The position numbers and the translations under genes were made by a program. DNA of 64,000 nt from Aeribacillus composti. Lineage in GTDB: Bacteria; Bacillota; Bacilli; Bacillales; Aeribacillaceae. This document shows positions 17,329-25,186 of the stretch, one piece after another. Numbering within the stretch: the stretch's first letter is position 1; each line of letters opens with the position of its first letter. The notes below the pieces were generated by a model, which did not search any database, was not told the DNA's origin, and saw nothing but the letters and a program-made list of their open reading frames with translations. The DNA lies in contig NZ_VISS01000004.1 of the NCBI RefSeq assembly GCF_007827555.1, positions 1-64,000 of the forward strand, given 5' to 3'.

Positions 17329-18306
17329 ATGGCGCAAATGACAATGATTCAAGCAATCACTGATGCGTTGCGTACGGAACTGAAAAACGACGAAAATGTG
17401 TTAGTATTTGGGGAAGATGTTGGTGTAAACGGCGGTGTGTTCCGTGCAACAGAAGGACTTCAAAAAGAATTCGGCCCAGACCGAGTTTTTGATACACCTC
17501 TGGCAGAATCAGGAATTGGCGGCTTGGCAATCGGTTTAAGCACACAAGGCTTTCGTCCGGTAGCTGAAATTCAATTCTTCGGTTTTGTTTATGAGGTTAT
17601 GGATTCCATTTCTGGACAAATGGCGCGTTTGCGTTATCGCTCCGGGGGCCGCTGGCATGCTCCGATCACCATTCGTTCTCCTTTCGGCGGCGGCGTTCAT
17701 ACCCCTGAGCTTCACGGGGACAGCTTGGAAGGCTTGATGGCGCAGCAGCCTGGTTTAAAAGTCGTTATTCCTTCCACCCCTTATGATGCAAAAGGGTTGC
17801 TTATTTCAGCAATTCGGGATAATGATCCGGTCATTTTCTTGGAGCATATGAAGCTTTATCGTTCCTTCCGTGATGAAGTTCCGGAAGAAGAATATACAAT
17901 TCCGATCGGCAAAGCAGATATAAAACGTGAAGGGAAAGATATTTCGATCATCACTTACGGGGCAATGGTGCATGAATCTTTAAAAGCTGCTGACGAACTT
18001 GAAAAAGAGGGCTTTTCAGCAGAAGTGATCGATTTACGTACAGTAAGTCCGCTGGATATAGAAACGATTATTGCTTCAGTAGAGAAAACAAACCGCGCGA
18101 TTGTCGTGCAGGAAGCCCAAAAACAAGCAGGAATTGCTGCTAATGTTGTTGCAGAAATTAATGAAAGAGCGATTCTTAGCTTGGAAGCTCCAGTTTTCCG
18201 CGTGGCAGCTCCAGACACTGTCTATCCATTCTCACAAGCGGAAGATGTATGGCTTCCAAACTACAAAGATATCGTTGAAACGGCTAAAAAAGCATTGAAT
18301 TTCTAA
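17329..18306 (+). CDS. pdhB: Pyruvate dehydrogenase E1 beta subunit
   Basis: A 325-residue E1 beta subunit with the transketolase pyrimidine-binding domain (N-terminal, [17 protein letters not shown]) and the transketolase C-terminal domain ([15 protein letters not shown]). It completes the TPP site with PdhA. I use ATG 17329, which gives the MAQMTMIQ N-terminus and length of B. subtilis PdhB, rather than GTG 17323, which overlaps the pdhA stop; AAGGAG lies 11 bases upstream of the ATG. pdhC follows after about 75 bases. Confidence 0.97.
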   Translation: MAQMTMIQAITDALRTELKNDENVLVFGEDVGVNGGVFRATEGLQKEFGPDRVFDTPLAESGIGGLAIGLSTQGFRPVAEIQFFGFVYEVMDSISGQMARLRYRSGGRWHAPITIRSPFGGGVHTPELHGDSLEGLMAQQPGLKVVIPSTPYDAKGLLISAIRDNDPVIFLEHMKLYRSFRDEVPEEEYTIPIGKADIKREGKDISIITYGAMVHESLKAADELEKEGFSAEVIDLRTVSPLDIETIIASVEKTNRAIVVQEAQKQAGIAANVVAEINERAILSLEAPVFRVAAPDTVYPFSQAEDVWLPNYKDIVETAKKALNF

Positions 18307-18380
18307 TTGGCTAAAAAGAGGAGCATCATCTTTTCTTCTTTTCGGCCATCAACTGAAAATTATTTAGGAGGTTGAAATCT

Positions 18381-19679
18381 GTGGCTTTTGAATTTATAAT
18401 GCCGGATATCGGTGAAGGCATTCATGAAGGTGAAATAGTAAAATGGTTTATCAAACCTGGTGATGAAATCAATGAAGATGATGTTCTTTGTGAAGTGCAA
18501 AATGACAAAGCAGTAGTTGAAATCCCTTCCCCTGTAAAAGGAAAAGTATTAGAATTAAAAGTGAATGAAGGGGAAGTTGCAACTGTCGGTCAAGTATTAG
18601 TCACAATTGATGCTCCAGGTTATGAAAATCAATCAAAAGGCGATGAAAGCGGTGAAGCAGCAAAAGAAGAAAAGCCTTCCACAGAAGAGCAAAAAGTGGA
18701 AAGCAACGCTTCACAGTCTGCTTCAGAAGACGTAGATGTTAACCGACGCGTTATTGCAATGCCATCCGTCCGAAAATATGCGCGTGAAAAAGGCGTTGAT
18801 ATTCGATTGGTACAAGGCTCAGGAAACGGCGGGCGCATATTGAAGGAAGATATTGATGCTTATCTGAAAGGTGGACAAGAAGAAGCAAAACCTGTTGAAA
18901 ACGTGGAAAAAGAAGCTGCAACAGGCGTATCGGCAGGAGAAAAAGCAGCGCCGGCTCCGGTTGTCCTTGAAGGAGAATTCCCAGAAACCCGCGAGAAAAT
19001 CAGCGGTATTCGAAAAGCAATTGCAAAAGCGATGGTTAAATCGAAGCAAACTGCGCCACATGTAACATTAATGGATGAAGTCGATGTAACAGAGCTTGTT
19101 GCACATCGGAAGAAATTTAAAGCTATTGCGGCAGAACAAGGCATTAAGCTTACATATTTGCCTTATGTTGTCAAAGCTTTAACATCGGCACTGAAAAAAT
19201 ATCCAGTATTAAACACGTCGTTTGATGATGAAACAGAAGAAGTTATTCATAAGCACTATTACAATATCGGAATTGCAGCTGATACGGAAAAAGGACTTTT
19301 AGTTCCTGTTGTCAAACATGCAGATCGAAAATCGATTTTTGAAATCTCTGCAGAAATTAATGAATTGGCAACAAAAGCGCGTGAGGGCAAACTTACTCCA
19401 AATGAAATGAAAGGCGCATCATGCACGATAACCAATATCGGTTCCGCTGGCGGCCAATGGTTTACTCCTGTCATTAATCATCCAGAAGTAGCCATTCTAG
19501 GTCTCGGACGTATTTCTGAAAAACCGGTTGTGAAAAACGGAGAAATCGTTGCAGCCCCTGTTTTAGCGCTGTCTTTAAGCTTTGACCATCGAATGATCGA
19601 CGGTGCAACTGCACAAAATGCGCTTAACCATATTAAGCGTTTATTGCATGATCCCCAATTATTACTAATGGAGGCGTAA
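18381..19679 (+). CDS. pdhC: Dihydrolipoamide acetyltransferase, E2 of pyruvate dehydrogenase
   Basis: A 432-residue E2 core protein. In order: one lipoyl domain (residues 1-80, with the lipoyl-lysine in [10 protein letters not shown] near 42), a charged Ala/Glu/Lys linker, a peripheral subunit-binding domain ([18 protein letters not shown], about 130-165), a second linker, and the catalytic domain ending with the [10 protein letters not shown] His motif. The start is GTG 18381, nine bases after AGGAGG; the TTG at 18372 directly abuts that site and is unlikely. It transfers acetyl to CoA and forms the structural core of the complex. pdhD starts 3 bases after its stop. Confidence 0.97.
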   Translation: MAFEFIMPDIGEGIHEGEIVKWFIKPGDEINEDDVLCEVQNDKAVVEIPSPVKGKVLELKVNEGEVATVGQVLVTIDAPGYENQSKGDESGEAAKEEKPSTEEQKVESNASQSASEDVDVNRRVIAMPSVRKYAREKGVDIRLVQGSGNGGRILKEDIDAYLKGGQEEAKPVENVEKEAATGVSAGEKAAPAPVVLEGEFPETREKISGIRKAIAKAMVKSKQTAPHVTLMDEVDVTELVAHRKKFKAIAAEQGIKLTYLPYVVKALTSALKKYPVLNTSFDDETEEVIHKHYYNIGIAADTEKGLLVPVVKHADRKSIFEISAEINELATKAREGKLTPNEMKGASCTITNIGSAGGQWFTPVINHPEVAILGLGRISEKPVVKNGEIVAAPVLALSLSFDHRMIDGATAQNALNHIKRLLHDPQLLLMEA

Positions 19680-19682
19680 TAA

Positions 19683-21098
19683 ATGGTAGTAGGAGATTTC
19701 CCGATTGAAACTGACACTCTCGTCATAGGAGCTGGTCCCGGCGGCTATGTGGCTGCAATAAGAGCTGCGCAATTAGGGCAAAAAGTTACGATCGTTGAAA
19801 AAGGATCTCTTGGCGGCGTCTGCCTCAATGTTGGATGTATTCCTTCTAAAGCATTAATTAGTGCAGGACACCGTTATGTAGAGGCTAAAGAATCAGAAGA
19901 TATAGGAATAAAAGCTGAAAATGTAACACTAGACTTTTCTAAAGTACAAGCTTGGAAAGAAAGTGTAGTCAAAAAACTTACAGGTGGTGTTGAAGGCCTT
20001 TTAAAAGGAAATAAAGTTGAAATTGTAAAAGGCGAAGCATATTTTGTTGATCGCAACACCGTCAGAATCATAAACGAGAATTCAGCTCAAACGTATAAAT
20101 TTAAAAATGCAATCATTGCAACTGGCTCCCGTCCAATTGAAATTCCAAGCATTAAATTTTCTGAGCGAGTCATTGACTCAACAGGAGCGTTGTCCCTGCA
20201 AGAAGTTCCGAAAAAAATGGTTATCATTGGCGGGGGAGTCATTGGCATAGAGCTTGGAACTGCTTATGCGAATTTCGGCACTGAAATTGTGATTATTGAA
20301 GGAGACAAAGAAATTCTTCCAGGATTTGAAAAACAAATGACAGCTCTTGTAAAAAGAGCGTTGAAGAAAAAAGGTAATGTCGAAATTCATACTAGCGCAC
20401 TTGCAAAAGGTGTTGAAGAAACAAAAGACGGAGTAAAAGTGACATTTGAAGCAAAAGGAAAAGAGCAAGTAGTGGAAGCGGACTATTGTTTAGTTACAGT
20501 AGGACGCAAACCAAACACTGATGAACTTGGTCTCGAACAAGTCGGAGTAGAAATCGATGAAAAAGGCTACATTAAAATTGACAAACAATGCCGGACAAAT
20601 ATTTCAAATATTTATGCTATCGGCGACATCGTTCCAGGACCTTCACTTGCTCATAAAGCTTCATATGAAGGGAAAATTGCTGCAGAAGCGATTTCTGGAA
20701 AACCTTCTGAAATCGATTATAACGGAATTCCTGTCATTGTCTTCTCAGAACCTGAGTTGGCTTCTGTCGGATATACGGAACAACAGGCTAAAGACGAAGG
20801 AATTGACATTGTGGCAGCTAAGTTTCCATTTGCAGCAAACGGCCGCGCATTGTCATTAAATGCAACCGATGGATTTGTAAAATTGATTACACGAAAAGAA
20901 GACGGCCTTGTTATTGGGGCTCAAATCGCAGGTGTCAGCGCATCAGATATGATTGCTGAACTTGGACTTGCGATCGAAGCAGGCATGACGGCAGAAGATA
21001 TTGCCTTGACGATTCATGGCCACCCGACATTAGGTGAAATTGCAATGGAAGCTGCCGAACTTGCACTTGGAACACCGATTCATATTATAAATAAGTAA
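19683..21098 (+). CDS. pdhD: Dihydrolipoamide dehydrogenase, E3
   Basis: A 471-residue FAD disulfide oxidoreductase that re-oxidises dihydrolipoamide and makes NADH, probably shared with other 2-oxoacid complexes. It has the FAD-binding [10 protein letters not shown] near residue 17, the redox disulfide in [14 protein letters not shown] near residues 43-56, the NAD-binding [10 protein letters not shown], the ATG/GD motif [10 protein letters not shown] and the C-terminal His-Glu pair in HGHPTLGE. Its ribosome site GGAGG overlaps the end of pdhC. The first hairpin of dispersed repeat copy C, 9 bases downstream, acts as the operon terminator. Confidence 0.97.
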   Translation: MVVGDFPIETDTLVIGAGPGGYVAAIRAAQLGQKVTIVEKGSLGGVCLNVGCIPSKALISAGHRYVEAKESEDIGIKAENVTLDFSKVQAWKESVVKKLTGGVEGLLKGNKVEIVKGEAYFVDRNTVRIINENSAQTYKFKNAIIATGSRPIEIPSIKFSERVIDSTGALSLQEVPKKMVIIGGGVIGIELGTAYANFGTEIVIIEGDKEILPGFEKQMTALVKRALKKKGNVEIHTSALAKGVEETKDGVKVTFEAKGKEQVVEADYCLVTVGRKPNTDELGLEQVGVEIDEKGYIKIDKQCRTNISNIYAIGDIVPGPSLAHKASYEGKIAAEAISGKPSEIDYNGIPVIVFSEPELASVGYTEQQAKDEGIDIVAAKFPFAANGRALSLNATDGFVKLITRKEDGLVIGAQIAGVSASDMIAELGLAIEAGMTAEDIALTIHGHPTLGEIAMEAAELALGTPIHIINK

Positions 21099-21106
21099 TG
21101 CAGCCC

Positions 21107-21239
21107 AAAGGGGGCAGTCTAATAAGTCGTTTTTTCGGCTTATTGACTGCCCCTTTTAATGTTATAGAAACGTTGATATATCGGTGTTTATGATTATTTG
21201 TTTTCAATGGGGATTTGACTTTTTGGACAACCCCTTTTT
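21107..21239 (+). repeat. Dispersed intergenic repeat copy C, containing the pdh terminator
   Basis: The best-preserved copy has three parts. The head hairpin (21107-21156) pairs GGGGGCAGTCTAATAAG with CTTATTGACTGCCCC and is followed by TTTTA. The core is AATGTTATAGAAACGTTGAT and TATCGGTGTTTATGA. The tail is GGGGATTTGACTTTTTGGAC, then AACCCCTTTTT, which can fold as a second, weaker hairpin. It starts 9 bases after pdhD. Sister copies are at 156-251, 5926-6054 and 36737-36857. Confidence 0.88.
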
Positions 21240-21383
21240 ATGATGAAAAATAAATGATGGAACAATTCTCTCACTGTTGTGAAAGTTTTTTCACAAAAAT
21301 ATGTTGTGCAGAGATTTTGAGCACAAATCCTATTTAACTAAAGAATCTTCTCAGCGCTTAATTACCTCAAACCGACATTCTCA

Positions 21384-21758
21384 TTATTCGGAAAGCACTT
21401 CTGAGACCGGCTCTACAATTTCATCTTTTGTTGAAACTGATCCTTTAATATGCAAAATGATGCCGTCATGATCCATCACGATAATGGAAGGATATGTTTT
21501 AATATTAAACCGCTTAGATTCAGGGTTATCAGCTTGGTAGATCATCATATTGTCCATTTCCTCTGGAAATTGTTTTTTTAAATCTAATAAAGCATCGTAG
21601 TAAATTGATTCTTTTTCCATCATTTTTTGGTCGGTAAAAAAAAGAATTTGTTTTTTGTCGGAGCTTGAAATCGAGTGATCGTCTTTCGGATCAGCAATAC
21701 AAGATGACAATAGAAGCAGTACGGCAACGGTATAGGTATATGCAATAAATTTCACCAT
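21384..21758 (-). CDS. Small lipoprotein with thioredoxin-like body but no CXXC
   Basis: A 124-residue secreted lipoprotein. MVKFIAYTYTVAVLLLLSSC is a lipoprotein signal with the modified Cys at residue 20. The mature part has thioredoxin-like elements (QILFFTDQ, a long helix DALLDLKKQFPEE, then RFNIKTYPSIIVMDHDGIIL) but no catalytic cysteine pair. It resembles proteins annotated in Bacillus as small peptidoglycan-associated lipoproteins, from memory. An ATG at 21803 is in frame, but AGAGGTAGGA precedes the ATG at 21758 and gives a proper signal peptide. It is alone, convergent with pdhD. Function unknown. Confidence 0.72.
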   Translation of the reverse strand: MVKFIAYTYTVAVLLLLSSCIADPKDDHSISSSDKKQILFFTDQKMMEKESIYYDALLDLKKQFPEEMDNMMIYQADNPESKRFNIKTYPSIIVMDHDGIILHIKGSVSTKDEIVEPVSEVLSE

Positions 21759-21803
21759 TGTCCTACCTCTTTCGTTTAAAGAAAACTGGTAAAATGTGTT
21801 CAT

Positions 21804-22156
21804 TTTTTCTTAACGCCATTTTAACATATTTAATTCCGTCACTTTTGAATGTTATGCAAATGTTACAAAAATAAAATATTATTTAAACAAATTAAAAAAT
21901 TCAAATCGTGTACGAGAAGTATGATATCTAGAGCGAATGTTTGAGTTGTTGGGTTGTAGACTTTAGATGCACGTAATGGATCATACTCAGCATCATGTAA
22001 TGCTAATGATCATAAAGATAAAGGTCATTTGAAAGCTACTTTGAACCAAAAAAATGTCCCCATCCCCATATAAAACATTTCCTTGTTTAATTAAAAACTT
22101 TTTTCGCATAGATTTCATTGATATGGCCAAAGGATTCCAGGTAGTAATTTTTCCTT
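21804..22156. other. A/T-rich gap at the start of the variable island
   Basis: No gene, terminator or operator is recognised between the lipoprotein gene and the frameshifted remnant. Composition is more A/T-rich than the flanking pdh genes. Confidence 0.4.
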
Positions 22157-22452
22157 TTGTGGAATATATTCGGAAGAGTGAGCAGCAAAGACTTTAAAAT
22201 TGGTGGAATAATAGCAAAAGATATTAAAACTGGAAACAAAGTAAAAATACCTGTTATTTTTTACGATATTAAAACTGGAAAAACAAAAAAGGAAAAGTGG
22301 TCGCAAAGCGGAAAAGAGGTGGACGAACTTATTTGCATTTTAATAATAAAGGTATTTTTCCCGAAAGGTTGCTAACAGGAAAATGTTGGATTTTTTCAAG
22401 TGGATGGGAAGGATGGCTTAAAACCCATTTGCAGCCGCATAAGATTTTTTAA
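22157..22452 (+). pseudogene. Frameshifted remnant of an unrecognised gene
   Basis: Two protein-like pieces lie in different frames. The first, about 22157-22300, reads SSKDFKIGGIIAKDIKTG, then NKVKIPVIFYDIKTGKTK. The second, about 22290-22452, reads RTYLHFNNKGIFPERLLTGK, then a Trp-rich stretch WEGWLKTHLQPHKIF and a stop. Joining them by a single-frame shift around 22290-22310 gives a plausible protein of about 95 residues, so this looks like a gene disabled by an indel. No convincing ribosome site precedes it. I do not recognise the family. Confidence 0.45.
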
Positions 22453-22459
22453 AAAAAGG

Positions 22460-22484
22460 TTGGTCGTCATCCAAAAACGACCAA
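22460..22484 (+). promoter_or_regulatory. Hairpin abutting the ribosome site of the Ser-rich protein gene
   Basis: TTGGTCGT (22460-22467) pairs perfectly with ACGACCAA (22477-22484) around a 9-base loop. The last two bases of the stem are the first two of the Shine-Dalgarno AAGGAGG (22483-22489). No T tract follows, so it is not a terminator; it could modulate ribosome access. Confidence 0.55.
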
Positions 22485-22508
22485 GGAGGGATTTTTACGA
22501 AGAAGAAA

Positions 22509-23537
22509 GTGATTGTCAGTACATCAATTGTGGCCATGCTGGTCTTAGGTGGAACTGGAGCTTATGCATTTAATTCTCATGTGCAAGAGCAAAAACGTCA
22601 GCAAAGCGTTGAGCAAACATTGTCTTCTTTTCACCAAAATGTAGATGATTTGACGGAGGAAAAAATCCAATCCGTTAAAGCGAAAATTAACAAACTGAAG
22701 GATGAAGAGAAGAAACAGGAGCTTTCTCAGGATTTAAGAGATCTCGAAGCAATGTACAAAGTCAATGTATTCGTCACATCTCTTTTGGACAGTAAGCAAG
22801 TGATCAAAGACGGAGTAACATTAAAGCAAATCAATGATGCAAAAAGTAAGTTGGAAAACATTAAAACAATCGACAAATCCTTCTACGAAAAACAAAAAGG
22901 CCTTTTAGATATAGTTATTGCACAATATGAGGACATTCAAAAAGCTCAAAAGGCAGTAAGTGCTTTGGAAAAACAGCCGAAAGAATCGAGATACAAGGCA
23001 TCGAAAGCCCTAGTTGAAAAAATTAAAAATGAAAAGACCAAGCAAGAGTTATCAAAGAAACTTGCAGCTGTCTATAAAACGATTGAAGAAGAGAAGGCAA
23101 AAGCTAAAGCTCTTGCAGAAGCAAAGAAAAGAGAACAAACTAAATTGGCTCAAGCTACACAGAAATCATCCACGAACTCAACATCAGGTAAAGTCGGATC
23201 ATCTAGCTACTCGGACTCATCTACTTCATCCAGTAAATCATCGAGCAAGTCATCATCCAGCAAATCATCCAGTAGTTCCGCAAAATCATCTGTAAAATCT
23301 AGTAGCTCAAAATCCAGTAGTTCTACTAAGTCGAAAAGTACAGCTAGTTCAACAAAAAAGCAAGGTTCATCTTCCGAATCATCTAAAAGCAAATCGCAAT
23401 CAAAAGATCCTTATGCCGGAGGTAGCGATTGGGATAAATTCGGCAAGTTTGTTGAAAGTTCCGAGTGGGAAAAAGTAGATTCGGGTTACATGGACGGAGA
23501 ACATGGACATACGTGGGAATCTTGGAAATCTAAATAG
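22509..23537 (+). CDS. Secreted coiled-coil protein with a Ser/Lys-rich tail
   Basis: A protein of 342 residues (346 from ACG) that I do not recognise. It starts with an exported-protein signal (VIVSTSIVAMLVLGGTGAYA), followed by a charged helical region with coiled-coil character (residues about 25-200, rich in Lys/Glu). A low-complexity Ser/Lys segment (about 205-300) and a short acidic, Trp-containing C-terminus (SDWDKFGKFVESSEWEK) end it. The nearest standard start is GTG 22509, 19 bases from AAGGAGG. The ideally spaced codon is ACG at 22497, which would give a normal MKKK signal start. It probably lies in or on the cell wall. A terminator follows at 23548. Confidence 0.6.
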   Translation: MIVSTSIVAMLVLGGTGAYAFNSHVQEQKRQQSVEQTLSSFHQNVDDLTEEKIQSVKAKINKLKDEEKKQELSQDLRDLEAMYKVNVFVTSLLDSKQVIKDGVTLKQINDAKSKLENIKTIDKSFYEKQKGLLDIVIAQYEDIQKAQKAVSALEKQPKESRYKASKALVEKIKNEKTKQELSKKLAAVYKTIEEEKAKAKALAEAKKREQTKLAQATQKSSTNSTSGKVGSSSYSDSSTSSSKSSSKSSSSKSSSSSAKSSVKSSSSKSSSSTKSKSTASSTKKQGSSSESSKSKSQSKDPYAGGSDWDKFGKFVESSEWEKVDSGYMDGEHGHTWESWKSK

Positions 23538-23547
23538 TTTTAATTAG

Positions 23548-23583
23548 AAAAAGGACAATCATTTTATTGTGATTGTTCTTTTT
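23548..23583 (+). terminator. Terminator after the Ser-rich protein gene
   Basis: AAAAGGACAATCA pairs with TGATTGTTCTTTT around a short loop, followed by TATTTTTC. Confidence 0.75.
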
Positions 23584-23611
23584 ATTTTTCTAGAAAGGGT
23601 GGTGAGTCTTT

Positions 23612-24173
23612 ATGTTCCGGAAAATAAAGACTGTATTTATCTTTTTTAATAATTTTTCCATCTTTGCAAATGGAACAAGCAGAAGCTGCACCTAGAATTG
23701 ATTATTTAGGACTGGCACACTATGGAATTTATACGGCTGGAGTGTTCAGAGTAGACGGACGAATTGCTTTTTGTATGGATCACTATAAGGGTAGTCCTCC
23801 GACTGGTTCTTCATACAAAGCAGGCGATATTTATAGAAATGAAAGTGTCCGAGCGATATTGTATTACGGCGCAGGAGGTCAGGAGCCTGTTGTTGAGATG
23901 TATGATACGGGTATTGTTGCTACTTCTCTAGCCCTTGATTCCGTTGTAAATGGAAACCATAGTAGTGGACGCAATTCTATTCCTGGATACAAAGAATTAA
24001 TGGCTCATGCAGAAGCTAAAGATGCTCCTTCCGATAATATTGATTTTAGTAAATATTCTTTGAACAGCAGTGTTTCAGGGAATAGACAAATTTCTGAAAG
24101 AGTTACTTTTGAGGCAGATTCAAGAAACTCTATTAGAATCCCTGTTCCTCAAAATGTCACCTTCATATTGTAG
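23612..24173 (+). pseudogene. Broken thioester-domain surface adhesin
   Basis: A good ribosome site (AAAGGGTGGTGAG) and ATG 23612 begin a signal peptide (MFRKIKTVFIF...). The frame breaks in a run of six T at about 23642-23647. With one T fewer it continues as a hydrophobic segment ending EQAEA and then a thioester-type domain in the frame open from 23664. That domain has AFCMDHYKGSPPTGSSY (the reactive-Cys region), AILYYGAGG, and GIVATSLALDSVV. The product stops at 24173 just after the domain, lacking the Cna-B repeats and LPXTG anchor expected of such adhesins. Both a frameshift and a truncation therefore suggest a remnant. Confidence 0.65.
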
Positions 24174-24204
24174 GGGAAGGTAGTTATATGTAAAAAAAAA
24201 TAAA

Positions 24205-24215
24205 TGTGTTATACA
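24205..24215 (+). promoter_or_regulatory. CcpN operator 1 of SR1
   Basis: TGTGTTATACA matches the CcpN consensus TRTGHYATAYW, as I remember it, at all eleven positions. It lies 9 bases upstream of the SR1 -35 box. CcpN represses SR1 and gluconeogenic genes under glycolytic conditions in B. subtilis. Confidence 0.8.
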
Positions 24216-24223
24216 ATTTCTGC

Positions 24224-24252
24224 TTGACGAATATAATGTGACATATTAATAT
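24224..24252 (+). promoter_or_regulatory. SigA-type promoter of SR1
   Basis: TTGACG (24224-24229) and TAATAT (24247-24252), with a 17-base spacer. Expected transcription start is near 24259. The spacer and -10 overlap the second CcpN site, consistent with direct repression. Confidence 0.7.
24237..24247 (+). promoter_or_regulatory. CcpN operator 2 overlapping the SR1 promoter
   Basis: TGTGACATATT matches TRTGHYATAYW at all eleven positions and overlaps the promoter spacer and first base of the -10 box. It is centred 32 bases, about three helical turns, from operator 1. Confidence 0.8.
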
Positions 24253-24319
24253 ATAACTATCAGGTCATTTTGTCTCCACTTTATTCTTAATGACGCTATA
24301 TGGAAAAGGGGAATACAGG

Positions 24320-24451
24320 ATGGGAACAATTGTCTGTCAAGACTGCAATTCAACAATTCATTTCTTTGATGATGAAAAAGTTACGGTATTGTATGGTAAA
24401 TGCAACAATTGCTGTACAGAAAAGAATCGTAAAAAAAGCAATCATCAATAA
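24320..24451 (+). CDS. SR1P peptide encoded by SR1
   Basis: A 43-residue peptide starting MGTIVCQDCNSTIHFFDDEK and continuing VTVLYGKCNNCC. It closely matches the SR1P of B. subtilis that I remember (MGTIVCQDC, DEKVTVLYGKC). The cysteines form CxxC-type pairs (Cys6/Cys9 and Cys28/Cys31, with an extra Cys32), suggesting metal binding. In B. subtilis SR1P binds GapA (glycolytic glyceraldehyde-3-phosphate dehydrogenase) and promotes its interaction with RNase J1; rnjA lies 11 kb upstream here. AAAAGGGG precedes the ATG. A 61-codon frame at 24300 covers the same bases in another phase and is not real. Confidence 0.9.
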   Translation: MGTIVCQDCNSTIHFFDDEKVTVLYGKCNNCCTEKNRKKSNHQ

Positions 24452-24494
24452 CATATTGAATAACACGTGTAACAAAGGGGTTTAAGATAAATGG

Positions 24495-24519
24495 GCTGTC
24501 TTTAAGGCAGCTTTTTTTT
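24495..24519 (+). terminator. SR1 terminator
   Basis: GCTGTC pairs with GGCAGC around TTTAA, followed by a run of eight T. Confidence 0.88.
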
Positions 24520-24917
24520 ATGTAAAGCAAATGTTGGTGATCTTAATGGAATGGATGCTTGCAGGATTGTGATTGAGAGCTAAGACAGAAAAACATCGTT
24601 TGAATTCATTTTTTATCAATTCACCTTTGTCTTTTTCAGTAAGTACGGTCATTGCGGTTTTTAAGTGTTAAAACGACAGCGATGCGGTTTGTAAAGATTG
24701 ATGAAACATATACCAAATGTCACTTGTGCATAAAAGGTTGGATGAAAAATTTATTGGAGTTACGACAAATTTCGCAGCCAATATTGGAACTGGCAGCAAT
24801 TCGATATAGCGAAGTTTGTTATCGATGTCTTTTCAATAAAAGTATAAAAAGTGGTGTCTATTCCATTCATTAGGCGGTAAAATGTAGCTAAAGGACTTTT
24901 GTGAAAGGAGCTTTACA
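24520..24917. other. Gap between SR1 and the 73-aa membrane peptide
   Basis: A 73-codon frame at 24652-24873 lacks a ribosome site and has no recognisable features; I do not call it. The sequence just before 24918 holds the ribosome site and presumably the promoter of the next gene. Confidence 0.4.
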
Positions 24918-25139
24918 ATGGAGGTAATGGCAGCAAGCGTCTTTTCGGCAATTATTATATTTATTACTGTCTTTTCTATGATAAGGGTATTCATCATCGC
25001 TTTTAAGAGGAAAGAAATAACGCTTCGGAAGTTCATCATCTTCACCATATCTTCAATTGTTACAGGTTTAATTATTGCTTCCGTTTTACCGTTTGTTTAT
25101 CAAAAAATATTTCATTACATCTATAAACTGTTTTTTTAA
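24918..25139 (+). CDS. 73-aa two-span membrane protein of unknown function
   Basis: A small membrane protein with two hydrophobic segments (SVFSAIIIFITVFSMIRVF near residues 7-25; FIIFTISSIVTGLIIASVLPF near 39-59) joined by a basic loop (KRKEITLRK), so the loop probably faces the cytoplasm. The ATG at 24918 is preceded by AAAGGAG with ideal spacing, and a hairpin follows the stop, supporting a real gene. I do not recognise a family. It is convergent with the EamA transporter gene and is probably monocistronic. Confidence 0.65.
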   Translation: MEVMAASVFSAIIIFITVFSMIRVFIIAFKRKEITLRKFIIFTISSIVTGLIIASVLPFVYQKIFHYIYKLFF

Positions 25140-25142
25140 TGA

Positions 25143-25172
25143 AAGACCTTCCCCACGAAGCAGGAAGGCCGT
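25143..25172. terminator. Hairpin between convergent genes
   Basis: ACCTTCC pairs with GGAAGGC around about ten bases. It lies between the 73-aa membrane protein gene and the EamA gene stop codon and may terminate both; T tracts are modest. Confidence 0.55.
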
Positions 25173-25186
25173 CGTCCATATTTTAG

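Larger units (their letters stand above)
24259..24519 (+). ncRNA. sr1: SR1 dual-function small RNA
   Basis: A roughly 260-nt transcript predicted from the promoter at 24224-24252 to the terminator at 24495-24519, containing the SR1P frame. In B. subtilis SR1 base-pairs with ahrC mRNA to block synthesis of the arginine catabolism activator, and encodes SR1P. Position between pdhD and speA is the same as in B. subtilis, and the CcpN operators support identity. It is somewhat longer than the 205-nt B. subtilis RNA. I did not verify pairing with ahrC, which is outside the window. Start and end are inferred. Confidence 0.85.

Noticed and set aside
23207-23392. Acidic Leu/Asp-rich minus-strand frame
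   Set aside because: It is the complement of the Ser/Lys tract of the secreted protein and results from low-complexity codons.
21804-24200. Prophage or insertion sequence in the variable island
   Set aside because: No integrase, transposase, terminal inverted repeats or target duplications were found.
24300-24485. 61-codon frame over SR1
   Set aside because: It lies out of phase with the clearly conserved SR1P frame (24320-24451), which explains the sequence better.
24652-24873. 73-codon plus-strand frame
   Set aside because: No ribosome site and no family features; looks like a chance frame in the SR1 downstream gap.
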